Assembly (NCBI RefSeq): GCF_025821625.1
Contig: NZ_JACKSH010000107.1
Location: forward strand, 220-64,219
DNA from: Mycolicibacterium pyrenivorans
GTDB lineage: Bacteria > Actinomycetota > Actinomycetes > Mycobacteriales > Mycobacteriaceae
Reading direction: 5' to 3'
Length of the DNA stretch: 64,000 nucleotides
Position numbers and translations under genes: made by a program. The notes below the pieces were generated by a model. That model saw nothing but the letters and a program-made list of their open reading frames with translations. It made no database searches and was not told where the DNA came from. Positions 57,027-64,000 of this stretch are shown piece after piece; positions within the stretch are counted from its first letter, which is position 1, and every line of letters begins with the position of its first letter.

Positions 57027-58031
57027 TTACAGGTGCTTCTTGTAGGTGTCGTAGTCGGCGTCGGGCTCACCCGTCGGCCGGAAGTACTCGATGTTGTCGA
57101 TGCCAAGGCCCCACTCCTCGCGGGGCTTCCACACGGCTTTCACCCGCATGCCCATACGGACCTGGTCGGCGGCGATATCCGCGACAAGATGCAGGACGGG
57201 GATGTCCGCGCCGTCGAGCAACACGTAGGCCGCGACGTACGGCGGCTTGATCCGCTGCCCGGCGAACGGGATGTTGATGATCGCGAACGTCGTCACCGTG
57301 CCCTCGTCGGACAGTTCGATGAACTCGTCGAGCTGCTGGCCGGTGGCCGGATCCGCTTCGCGGGCAGGGAAGTACACCTTCCCTTTTTCGCCATCCCGGC
57401 CAGTTGTCCGGCCGCCCAGGAGCTTGCCCTGCTCCAGCGCGCGCAGGAAGGCGCTCTCGGGAAGCGATGCGGTGTGCTGGATCTCGATGCTGCTCGGCGA
57501 CACCTGGATCGTCACCGGGTCCAGCCCCTCGGCCGGAGCCGGCACCTCCTCGGCCTGATCGCCCAGCGTGAAGTAGGCGATGTCGGTGATCGCGCCGACT
57601 GTCTCGTCCACCCAGTGCGCGTGCACGCGCGCGCCGGTGCTGATCGCGTCCGACGACTCGGCGTCGACCGCGTGCAGCAGGGGAGTGTCGGCCCCGTCGA
57701 GACGGATCAGCGCCCACGCGAACGGACGGTCCAGCGGCTGCCCCTCCAGGGGTACCGACTGCCACGTCCACGACACGACGGTGCCGACACTTTCCACCGG
57801 TACGATCTGCGTCAATTGTTCGTAGGTGACAGGGTCGTACTCGGCAGGCGGAACAAGCACCCGCCCATCCGACCCGCGCACCCCGACAATGCGTCGCTCG
57901 CGCAGAGCGGTGAAGAACTCGCCGAGGAGTGGTCCTACTGAACGGGTGTAGTCGAACGAAAGCTTCAGCGGCGCCGAAAGTGGCCGCTCATGGGGATCGA
58001 TCTGCACCGGGCTGCTTTGGCTGGTGGTCAC
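57027..58031 (-). CDS. Tandem DUF35 (OB-fold/zinc-ribbon-like) protein, Rv3521 type
   Basis: 334 residues with two DUF35-like halves: an N-terminal FFTALRERRIVGVRGSDGRV and a C-terminal FLRALEQGKLLGGRTTGRDG; each is followed by an OB-fold strand run (GTVVSWTWQSVPLEGQPL; GTVTTFAIINIPFAGQRI). The typical zinc Cys are absent. Likely CoA-ester-binding partner of Ltp3/Ltp4. Start GTG at 58031; the longer ORF to 58067 would run through the KstR box, so translation is near-leaderless. Confidence 0.85.
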   Translation of the reverse strand: MTTSQSSPVQIDPHERPLSAPLKLSFDYTRSVGPLLGEFFTALRERRIVGVRGSDGRVLVPPAEYDPVTYEQLTQIVPVESVGTVVSWTWQSVPLEGQPLDRPFAWALIRLDGADTPLLHAVDAESSDAISTGARVHAHWVDETVGAITDIAYFTLGDQAEEVPAPAEGLDPVTIQVSPSSIEIQHTASLPESAFLRALEQGKLLGGRTTGRDGEKGKVYFPAREADPATGQQLDEFIELSDEGTVTTFAIINIPFAGQRIKPPYVAAYVLLDGADIPVLHLVADIAADQVRMGMRVKAVWKPREEWGLGIDNIEYFRPTGEPDADYDTYKKHL

Positions 58032-58040
58032 GGCATCGAG

Positions 58041-58054
58041 TAGAACAGGTTCTA
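58041..58054. promoter_or_regulatory. KstR operator, Rv3521/Rv3520c-type promoter
   Basis: TAGAACAGGTTCTA fits TnnAACnnGTTnnA. It serves the divergent DUF35 operon (start 58031) and the oxidoreductase at 58090. Confidence 0.92.
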
Positions 58055-58089
58055 AGTTTCGTTTCAAGGACGCGTCGAGAGGTAGCCGA

Positions 58090-59121
58090 ATGAAGCTCGG
58101 TCTTCAGTTGGGATATTGGGGCGCGCAGCCGCCGACCGACCACGCGGAACTGGTCGCCACCGCCGAGGGAGTCGGCTTCGACACCGTCTTCACCGCCGAG
58201 GCGTGGGGCTCGGATGCCTACACGCCGCTGGCGTGGTGGGGGCGTGAGACGACCAGGATGCGGCTGGGCACCTCGGTCATCCAGCTGTCCGCGCGCACCC
58301 CTACGGCGTGCGCGATGGCGGCGCTGACCCTCGACCACCTCTCGGGCGGCAGGCACATCCTCGGTCTCGGGGTGTCCGGGCCGCAGGTCGTCGAGGGCTG
58401 GTACGGGCAGAAGTTCCCCAAGCCGCTGGCCCGCACCCGCGAGTACGTCGGAATCCTGCGCCAGGTGTGGGCACGCGAGGCCCCGGTGCACAGCGACGGC
58501 CCGCACTACCCCTTACCGCTGACCGGCGAGGGCACCACGGGCCTGGGCAAGAACCTCAAACCGATCACCCATCCGCTGCGCGCCGACATCCCGGTGATGC
58601 TGGGCGCCGAGGGACCCAAGAACGTCGCGCTCGCCGCGGAGATCTGCGACGGGTGGCTGCCGATCTTCTACTCCCCGCGCATCGCGGGCATGTACAACGA
58701 GTGGCTCGACGAGGGGTTCGCGCGTCCCGGCGCCCGCCGGACGCGGGAGACGTTCGAGATCTGCGCGACGGCGCAGGTCGTCGTCACCGACGACCGCCCG
58801 GCGATCATGGAGCTGATGAAGCCGCACCTGGCGCTCTACATGGGTGGGATGGGCGCCGAGGACACCAACTTCCACGCCGACGTCTACCGCCGCATGGGCT
58901 ACGCCGAGGTCGTCGACGACGTCACGAAGCTCTTTAGGTCCGACCGCAAGGACGAGGCGGCCAAGGTGATCCCCGACGAACTCGTCGACGACTCAGCGAT
59001 CGTCGGCGACCTGGCCTACGTGCAGGAACAGATCAAGGCGTGGGAAGCCTCCGGGGTCACCATGATGGTCGTCGGCGCCCGCTCGCCCGAACAGATCCGC
59101 GATCTGGCCGGCCTCGTGTAG
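58090..59121 (+). CDS. F420-dependent LLM oxidoreductase, Rv3520c type
   Basis: 343-residue luciferase-like protein: MKLGLQLGYWGAQPPTDHAE, VGFDTVFTAEAWGSDAYTPL, RMRLGTSVIQLSARTPTACA, HILGLGVSGPQVVEGWYGQ. The ATG at 58090 is preferred over 58024, which would include the KstR box. Orthologue belongs to the KstR regulon; probably a hydride-transfer step on a sterol intermediate, exact reaction unknown. Confidence 0.88.
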   Translation: MKLGLQLGYWGAQPPTDHAELVATAEGVGFDTVFTAEAWGSDAYTPLAWWGRETTRMRLGTSVIQLSARTPTACAMAALTLDHLSGGRHILGLGVSGPQVVEGWYGQKFPKPLARTREYVGILRQVWAREAPVHSDGPHYPLPLTGEGTTGLGKNLKPITHPLRADIPVMLGAEGPKNVALAAEICDGWLPIFYSPRIAGMYNEWLDEGFARPGARRTRETFEICATAQVVVTDDRPAIMELMKPHLALYMGGMGAEDTNFHADVYRRMGYAEVVDDVTKLFRSDRKDEAAKVIPDELVDDSAIVGDLAYVQEQIKAWEASGVTMMVVGARSPEQIRDLAGLV

Positions 59122-59140
59122 ACACTTCTTGCAGCTTGTC

Positions 59141-59154
59141 TAGAACACGTTCTA
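59141..59154. promoter_or_regulatory. KstR operator of the Rv3519-cyp142 operon
   Basis: TAGAACACGTTCTA, perfect palindrome fitting TnnAACnnGTTnnA, ending ten bases before the GTG at 59165. Confidence 0.93.
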
Positions 59155-59164
59155 GATTGAGGGT

Positions 59165-59944
59165 GTGACCGACGCCACTGAGTCTTCGCGCGAGCGCTCA
59201 TCCGACCCCACTTCCCAGCACACCATCGCCGGCACCGTGCTCACCATGCCGGTCCGGGTGCGCACCGCCCACCAGCACACGGCCATGTTCGTCGTGGACG
59301 CCGACGCCGCGCAGCGGATGATCGACTACAGCGGGCTGCGGGTGTGCCGCTTCGGCAGGGGCGACCGCCGGGCGCTGGTGGTGCTGATGCTGATGCGCTA
59401 CGAGGACACCGATCTCGGCCAGTACTACGAGTACGGCACCAACGTCATGGTGAACCCGCCGGGCACCCCGGCATCGGAAGCGACCGGGTTGCGCGCGCTG
59501 CAATCGGCGGGCGCGTTCGTCCACCACCTTCCCGTCGACCAGTCGTTCACGTTGGAGGCGGGCCGGACGCTCTGGGGCTATCCGAAGGTGATGGCCGACT
59601 TCACCGTCCGCAACGGGCGGCGGTTCGGGTTCGACGTCAGCATCGACGGACAACTGGCGGTCGGCATGGAGTTCAGCCCCGGGCTGCCCGTGCCCGCGGC
59701 GTTCACCTCGCGCAAGCAGGTGCACAACACCTACTCCCATCTCGACGGCGTGACCCGCGAGACGGCGGGGGAGATGTTGCTGACCGCGGTGCGGTATCGG
59801 CCCGGCGGCGTCGAGCTGCGGCTCGGTGACCATCCCTACGCGGCCGAGCTGGCCGCCCTCGGCTTGCCGAAACGTGCGCTGATGTCCAGTTCGGCTGGCA
59901 ATGTCGACATGACTTTCGGCAATGCCCGCGTGATTTCTCAGTGA
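59165..59944 (+). CDS. Acetoacetate-decarboxylase-family protein, Rv3519 type
   Basis: 259 residues. The ADC-superfamily core includes GTNVMVNPPGTPASEATGLR and the lysine segment LWGYPKVMADFTV. Family members decarboxylate or hydrate 3-oxo acids; here the substrate is unknown, but KstR control ties it to sterol use. The first ~12 residues (TDATESSRERSSDP) are encoded by an inverted copy of the dispersed 20-bp repeat. GTG start right after the KstR box suggests a leaderless mRNA. Confidence 0.82.
   Translation: MTDATESSRERSSDPTSQHTIAGTVLTMPVRVRTAHQHTAMFVVDADAAQRMIDYSGLRVCRFGRGDRRALVVLMLMRYEDTDLGQYYEYGTNVMVNPPGTPASEATGLRALQSAGAFVHHLPVDQSFTLEAGRTLWGYPKVMADFTVRNGRRFGFDVSIDGQLAVGMEFSPGLPVPAAFTSRKQVHNTYSHLDGVTRETAGEMLLTAVRYRPGGVELRLGDHPYAAELAALGLPKRALMSSSAGNVDMTFGNARVISQ
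59181..59202 (-). repeat. Dispersed ~20-bp repeat, copy 4, inverted, inside the Rv3519-type gene
   Basis: On the minus strand it reads TGAGCGCTCGCGCGAAGAC, the same core as copies at 8979 and 60791. It is translated as part of the protein's N-terminus. Confidence 0.75.
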
Positions 59945-59991
59945 CCCCCGAACAGCAGTGACCACCGAACAGCAGTGACTACCGAACCCAG
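59941..59991 (+). repeat. Three tandem 17-bp units carrying GTG starts
   Basis: GTGACCCCCGAACAGCA, GTGACCACCGAACAGCA and GTGACTACCGAACCCAG follow one another exactly at 59941, 59958 and 59975. The first spans the Rv3519-type stop codon; the last leads into the cyp142 ribosome site. Confidence 0.9.
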
Positions 59992-59998
59992 GAGCGCC

Positions 59999-61243
59999 AT
60001 GACGTCCACACCCCCCGTTGCCGGTCTCGACGTGGACCTCGCCGACGGCCGCTTCTACGCCGACGGACCGGCCGCGCGCGAGGCGTACAAGTGGATGCGG
60101 GCCCACCAGCCGGTGTTCCGGGACCGCAACGGGCTGGCCGCGGCCACCAGCCACCAGGCGGTGCTCGATGCCGAACGCAACCCGGAGTTGTTCTCCAGCG
60201 CGGGCGGCATCCGACCCGACCAGCCGGGCATGCCCTACATGATCGACATGGACGATCCGGCGCACCTGCTACGGCGCAAGCTGGTCAACGCGGGCTTCAC
60301 CCGCAAGCGGGTGATGGACCGGTTGTCGTCGATCGAGACGCTGTGCGACACCCTGATCGACGCGGTCTGCGAACGCGGCGAGTGCGACTTCGTCCGGGAC
60401 ATCGCCGCACCGCTGCCGATGGCGGTCATCGGGGACATGCTCGGGGTGCTGCCCGACGAGCGCGACATGCTGCTGAAGTGGTCCGACGACCTGGTCGGCG
60501 GCCTCAGTTCGCACGTCGACGAACTGACCGTCCAGAAGCTGATGGACACCTTCGCCGCCTACACCGCGTTCACGATGGACGTCATCGCGAAGCGGCGCGC
60601 GGAGCCCACCGACGACCTGTTCTCCGTCCTGGTGAACTCCGAGGTCGAGGGACAGCGGATGTCCGACGACGAGATCGTCTTCGAGACACTGCTGATCCTG
60701 ATCGGTGGCGACGAGACCACCCGCCACACGCTGTCGGGTGGTACCGAGCAGCTGCTGCGGCACCGCGATCAGTGGGACGCGCTGGTCGCGGATGAGCGCT
60801 CGCGCGAAGACCATGGGGTACGCCCGTCGCTGCTGCCGGGCGCCATCGAGGAGATGCTGCGCTGGACCTCACCGGTGAAGAACATGTGCCGCGTGCTCAC
60901 CGCGGACACCGAGTTCCACGGGACCGAGCTGCGCAAGGACGAGAAGATCATGCTGATGTTCGAGTCCGCCAACTTCGACGAGAGCGTCTTCGGCGATCCC
61001 GAGAACTTCCGTATCGACCGGAATCCGAACAACCACTTGGCATTCGGCTTCGGCACCCATTTCTGCCTCGGTAACCAGCTGGCCCGCCTCGAGCTGTCGA
61101 AGATGACAAGTCGCGTGCTCGAGCGGCTGCCCGACCTGCGGCTTGCCGAGGGCGCCGAGGTGCCGCTGCGGCCGGCGAACTTCGTCAGCGGTCCCGAAGC
61201 CATGCCGGTGGTGTTCACGCCGACGGCACCAGTGCTGGCCTAA
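59999..61243 (+). CDS. cyp142: Cytochrome P450 CYP142, cholesterol C26-oxidase
   Basis: 414 residues from the ATG at 59999, chosen because CCCAGGAG lies just upstream (GTG 59975 is an alternative). I-helix IGGDETTRHTLSGG; heme motif FGFGTHFCLGNQLARLE with Cys356. CYP142 (Rv3518c) oxidises C26 in parallel with CYP125. Residues ~265-276 (ADERSREDHGVR) look like an insertion: they come from a dispersed-repeat copy at 60791 placed before SLLPGAIEEMLRW. Confidence 0.93.
   Translation: MTSTPPVAGLDVDLADGRFYADGPAAREAYKWMRAHQPVFRDRNGLAAATSHQAVLDAERNPELFSSAGGIRPDQPGMPYMIDMDDPAHLLRRKLVNAGFTRKRVMDRLSSIETLCDTLIDAVCERGECDFVRDIAAPLPMAVIGDMLGVLPDERDMLLKWSDDLVGGLSSHVDELTVQKLMDTFAAYTAFTMDVIAKRRAEPTDDLFSVLVNSEVEGQRMSDDEIVFETLLILIGGDETTRHTLSGGTEQLLRHRDQWDALVADERSREDHGVRPSLLPGAIEEMLRWTSPVKNMCRVLTADTEFHGTELRKDEKIMLMFESANFDESVFGDPENFRIDRNPNNHLAFGFGTHFCLGNQLARLELSKMTSRVLERLPDLRLAEGAEVPLRPANFVSGPEAMPVVFTPTAPVLA
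60791..60812 (+). repeat. Dispersed ~20-bp repeat, copy 3, inside cyp142
   Basis: TGAGCGCTCGCGCGAAGAC in frame, encoding ERSRED between DALVAD and the conserved LLPGAIEEML. Matches copy 1 (8979) at all but one position. Confidence 0.8.
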
Positions 61244-61249
61244 GCGCGG

Positions 61250-62050
61250 TCAGCGCATCTGGAACTTCGGGGCGCGCTTCTCCTTGAACGCCCGCGGGCC
61301 TTCCTTGGCGTCCTCGCTCAGGAAGACCGGGATGCCGTTGGCGGTGTCGGGCTTGAACGCCTCTTCCTCGTGCATGCCCTCGGTCTCGCGGATGGTCTTG
61401 AGGATCGCCTGCACGGCCAGTGGGCCGTTGTTGTTGATCACCTCGGCGATCTCGAGGGCCTTGTCCAGCGCGGTGCCGTCGGGCACCACGTAGCCGATCA
61501 ACCCGTAGGACAGAGCCTCGGCGGCGGTGATGTGGCGGCCGGTCAGCAGCAGATCGCACGCGATCGTGTACGGGATCTGGCGGACCAGGCGCACCGCGGA
61601 GCCGCCCATCGGGTACAGGCTCCACTTCGCCTCGGAGATGCCGAACTTCGCGCTCTCGCCGGCGATGCGGATGTCGGTGCCCTGCAGGATCTCGGTCCCG
61701 CCCGCGATCGCCGGGCCCTCGACGGCGGCGATCAGCGGCTTCTTCAGCCGGCGGCCCTTGAGCAGGCCGTCGATGCGCGACGGGTCATAGCTGCCGTCCT
61801 TGAACGAGTCGCCCGGCGGCTTGGCCGTCGCGGCCTTGAGGTCCATGCCCGCGCAGAAGTAGCCGCCGGCGCCGGTGAGGATGCAGGTGCGGATCTCGGG
61901 ATCGTTGTCCACGCGGTCCCACGCATCGACCATGATCGAGAGCATCTCAGTGGACAGCGCGTTGCGCGCCTCCGGTCGGTTCAGCGTCAGGATCAAGGTG
62001 TGTCCGCGCTGCTCAATGAGGGCGTCGGGGCCTTTTGTTGCTTCGCTCAC
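61250..62050 (-). CDS. echA19: Enoyl-CoA hydratase EchA19
   Basis: 266-residue crotonase: [38 protein letters not shown] (oxyanion loop), [20 protein letters not shown]. Rv3516 type, hydrating the side-chain enoyl-CoA of sterols. Divergent from fadD19 across a KstR box. Its stop lies six bases from the convergent cyp142 stop. Confidence 0.92.
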   Translation of the reverse strand: MSEATKGPDALIEQRGHTLILTLNRPEARNALSTEMLSIMVDAWDRVDNDPEIRTCILTGAGGYFCAGMDLKAATAKPPGDSFKDGSYDPSRIDGLLKGRRLKKPLIAAVEGPAIAGGTEILQGTDIRIAGESAKFGISEAKWSLYPMGGSAVRLVRQIPYTIACDLLLTGRHITAAEALSYGLIGYVVPDGTALDKALEIAEVINNNGPLAVQAILKTIRETEGMHEEEAFKPDTANGIPVFLSEDAKEGPRAFKEKRAPKFQMR

Positions 62051-62094
62051 GGGGGTCCGCCTTCCAGCGTCGTCGCCACAGACTTGTCTGGAAA

Positions 62095-62108
62095 TGTAAC
62101 ACGTTCTA
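62095..62108. promoter_or_regulatory. KstR operator, echA19/fadD19 promoter
   Basis: TGTAACACGTTCTA fits TnnAACnnGTTnnA, ten bases before the fadD19 GTG and 44 bp from echA19. Confidence 0.9.
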
Positions 62109-62118
62109 GTTTAGAGAC

Positions 62119-63780
62119 GTGGCTCTGAATATCGCCGACCTCGCCGAGCACGCCATCGACGCTGTGCCCGATCGCACCGCCCTGATCGGCGGTGACCAAA
62201 AGCTGACCTACGCCGAGTTGGAGGAGAAGGCCAATCGACTGGCCCACTACCTCATCGACCAGGGCGTGAAGAAGGACGACAAGGTCGGTCTCTACTGCCG
62301 CAACCGCGTCGAGATCGTCATCGCGATGCTGGGTATCGTCAAGGCCGGCGCCATCCTGGTCAACGTCAACTTCCGCTATGTCGAGGGCGAACTGAAGTAC
62401 CTGTTCGACAACTCCGACATGGTGGCCCTGGTGCACGAGCGGCGCTACGCCGACCGCGTGGCCAACGTGCTGCCCGAGACCCCGAACGTCAAGACGATCC
62501 TGTCCATCGAGGACGGGTCGGACGACGACTACCAGCGCTACGGCGGCGTCGACTTCTACGCCGCACTCGAGCAGGGTTCGCCCGAGCGTGACTTCGGCCC
62601 GCGCAGCGCCGACGACATCTACCTGCTGTACACCGGCGGCACCACGGGCTTCCCCAAGGGCGTGATGTGGCGCCACGAGGACATCTACCGGGTTCTGTTC
62701 GGCGGCACTGATTTTGCGACCGGCGAGCCGATCGCCGACGAATACGACCTGGCCAAGCAGGCCGCCGCGAACCCGCCGATGGTCCAGTACCCGATCCCGC
62801 CGATGATCCACGGCGCCACCCAGTCCGCGACCTGGATGTCGTTGTTCTCCGGCCAGACCGTCGTGCTGGTGCCGGAGTTCGACGCCGATGAGGTGTGGCG
62901 CACCATCGCCGAGCACAAGGTGAACCTGCTGTTCTTCACCGGTGACGCGATGGCACGGCCGCTGCTCGACGCGCTGCTGGCCAGGCAGGAGTCAGGCGAA
63001 GAAGGAGAGGCGTACGACCTGTCGGCGCTGTTCCTGCTCGCCAGCACCGCGGCGGTGTTCTCCACCAGCATCAAGGAGAAGTTCCTCGAGTTGCTGCCGG
63101 ACCGGATCATCACCGACTCAATCGGATCCTCGGAGACCGGCTTCGGCGGCACCAGCATCGTGGCCAAGGGGCAGTCGCGCACCGGCGGTCCCCGGGTGAC
63201 GATCGACAAGAACACCGTGGTGCTCGACGAGGAGGGCAACGAGGTCAAGCCCGGTTCCGGGGTGCGCGGCTTCATCGCCAAGCGTGGCCACATCCCGGTC
63301 GGTTACTTCAAGGACGAGAAGAAGACGGCCGAGACGTTCAAGACGTTCCACGGCGTCCGCTACGCGATCCCGGGTGACTACGCCGAGGTCGAGGCCGACG
63401 GAAGCGTCACGATGCTCGGCCGTGGCTCGGTGTCGATCAACAGCGGCGGCGAGAAGATCTACCCCGAAGAGGTCGAGGCCGCGCTGAAGGGCCACCCCGA
63501 CGTGTTCGACGCGTTGGTGGTCGGTGTTCCGGACCCGCGCTTCGGTCAGCATGTCGCCGCCGTCGTGCACCCGCGCGAGGGCACCCGCCCCACCCTCGCC
63601 GAACTCGACGCCTTCGTGCGCAAGGAGATCGCGGGTTACAAGGTGCCGCGCAGCCTCTGGTACGTCGACGAGGTCAAGCGTTCGCCCGCGGGCAAGCCGG
63701 ACTACCGCTGGGCCAAGGACACCACCGAGGAGCGCCCCGCCGACGACGTGCACGCCAAACACGCCGGCGCACAAGCCTGA
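62119..63780 (+). CDS. fadD19: Sterol side-chain acyl-CoA synthetase FadD19
   Basis: 553 residues: P-loop-like YLLYTGGTTGFPKGVMWRHE (~residues 170-189), IGSSETGFGG, GDYAEVEADGSVTMLGRGSV and SINSGGEKIYPEEVEAALKG. Rv3515c type; it activates the C25/C26 side-chain acid and in rhodococci is essential for C-24-branched sterols, in line with nearby ltp3/ltp4. GTG start with no Shine-Dalgarno, close to the KstR box. Confidence 0.94.
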   Translation: MALNIADLAEHAIDAVPDRTALIGGDQKLTYAELEEKANRLAHYLIDQGVKKDDKVGLYCRNRVEIVIAMLGIVKAGAILVNVNFRYVEGELKYLFDNSDMVALVHERRYADRVANVLPETPNVKTILSIEDGSDDDYQRYGGVDFYAALEQGSPERDFGPRSADDIYLLYTGGTTGFPKGVMWRHEDIYRVLFGGTDFATGEPIADEYDLAKQAAANPPMVQYPIPPMIHGATQSATWMSLFSGQTVVLVPEFDADEVWRTIAEHKVNLLFFTGDAMARPLLDALLARQESGEEGEAYDLSALFLLASTAAVFSTSIKEKFLELLPDRIITDSIGSSETGFGGTSIVAKGQSRTGGPRVTIDKNTVVLDEEGNEVKPGSGVRGFIAKRGHIPVGYFKDEKKTAETFKTFHGVRYAIPGDYAEVEADGSVTMLGRGSVSINSGGEKIYPEEVEAALKGHPDVFDALVVGVPDPRFGQHVAAVVHPREGTRPTLAELDAFVRKEIAGYKVPRSLWYVDEVKRSPAGKPDYRWAKDTTEERPADDVHAKHAGAQA

Positions 63781-63805
63781 TGGGCCAGATCGTGAGGACT
63801 CGATC

Positions 63806-64000
63806 GTGAAAACAGAACTCTGCGAGCGTTTCGGGATCGAGTACCCGATCTTCGTGTTCACTCCGTCGGAGAAGGTCGCCGCGGCGGTCAGCAAGGCCGG
63901 CGGCCTCGGCGTGCTCGGCTGTGTCCGCTTCAACGACGCCGACGACCTCGAGAACGTCCTGCAGTGGATGGACGCCAACACCGACGGCAAGCCGTACGGC
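63806..64000 (+). CDS. Nitronate monooxygenase-family protein (N-terminal part, cut by window end)
   Basis: A GTG at 63806 opens VKTELCERFGIEYPIFVFTP then AAAVSKAGGLGVLGCVRFND, the N-terminal barrel strand and glycine loop of FMN-dependent nitronate monooxygenase/enoyl-reductase-like proteins (related to IpdC). 65 codons are visible with no stop. It is 25 bases downstream of fadD19 and so probably KstR-controlled. Confidence 0.75.
   Translation, partial: MKTELCERFGIEYPIFVFTPSEKVAAAVSKAGGLGVLGCVRFNDADDLENVLQWMDANTDGKPYG

Overview
The window is high-GC actinobacterial DNA from a fast-growing, environmental-type mycobacterium (Mycolicibacterium-like). Gene order follows the cholesterol-catabolism locus of M. 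tuberculosis (Rv3515c to Rv3565). The PE/PPE, fdxB and similar genes that interrupt that locus in M. tuberculosis are replaced here by other cargo: recQ, an IclR regulator, a Ser/Thr kinase, an MFS/TetR pair, a phospholipase D and a PGRS-like protein. All names rest on motifs, length and synteny read by eye; no database search was run.

Region 1 (1-1.93 kb) is genomic wreckage: a DUF222/HNH (13E12-type) gene frameshifted by an 88-bp tandem duplication, then fragments of a xylulokinase and a sugar ABC permease joined head to head. Region 2 (1.94-19.7 kb) is the KstR2 regulon for steroid rings C/D: aspB, fadE33, fadE32, fadE31 and fadD3 on the minus strand; fadE30, ipdF, kstR2 and fadA6 on the plus strand; echA20, ipdA, ipdB and ipdC on the minus strand; and two SDR genes on the plus strand. 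KstR2 boxes lie in both divergent promoters (7799 and 17991). An NDMA-type alcohol dehydrogenase and a frameshifted phospholipase D are inserted in it. Region 3 (19.8-22.8 kb) holds a DsbA-like protein and a tightly overlapping three-gene operon: a possible type VII effector or toxin, a lipoprotein and a small membrane protein.

Region 4 (22.8-31.1 kb) is the KstR side-chain block: ddn, a SnoaL-like gene and fadA5 facing cyp125, chsE1, chsE2, chsH2, chsH1 and ltp2, with two KstR boxes between. Region 5 (31.2-36.3 kb) is variable: a PGRS-like glycine-rich protein without a PE domain, a kilobase with no intact gene but an acyl-CoA ligase relic, and envelope or secreted proteins including an MPT63-like protein. 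Region 6 (36.3-41.8 kb) has chsH3 and kstD facing hsaE, hsaG and hsaF. Region 7 (41.9-45.5 kb) has a hemophore-like protein, a RecQ-phosphoribosyltransferase fusion and an IclR regulator.

Region 8 (45.6-53.8 kb) has the Rv3531c/Rv3530c/Rv3529c operon, a Ser/Thr kinase with a possible 33-aa leader gene, kshA with its Rv3527 partner, and an MFS/TetR efflux pair. Region 9 (53.9-64 kb) has the operon of a DUF35 protein, ltp4, ltp3 and an F420 oxidoreductase, then Rv3520c, Rv3519, cyp142, echA19, fadD19 and a partial nitronate monooxygenase gene. Six divergent KstR promoters carry TnnAACnnGTTnnA boxes; the fadA5/cyp125 promoter has two.

Together these genes cover sterol side-chain activation and removal (cyp125/142, fadD19, echA19, chsE/chsH, ltp2-4, fadA5), ring A/B attack (kstD, kshA), hydroxydienoate disposal (hsaE, hsaG, hsaF) and ring C/D breakdown (fadD3, ipd, echA20, fadE30-33, fadA6). 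The least expected features are two dispersed short repeat families: 61-63 bp hairpins and a ~20-bp motif. Each has entered reading frames.
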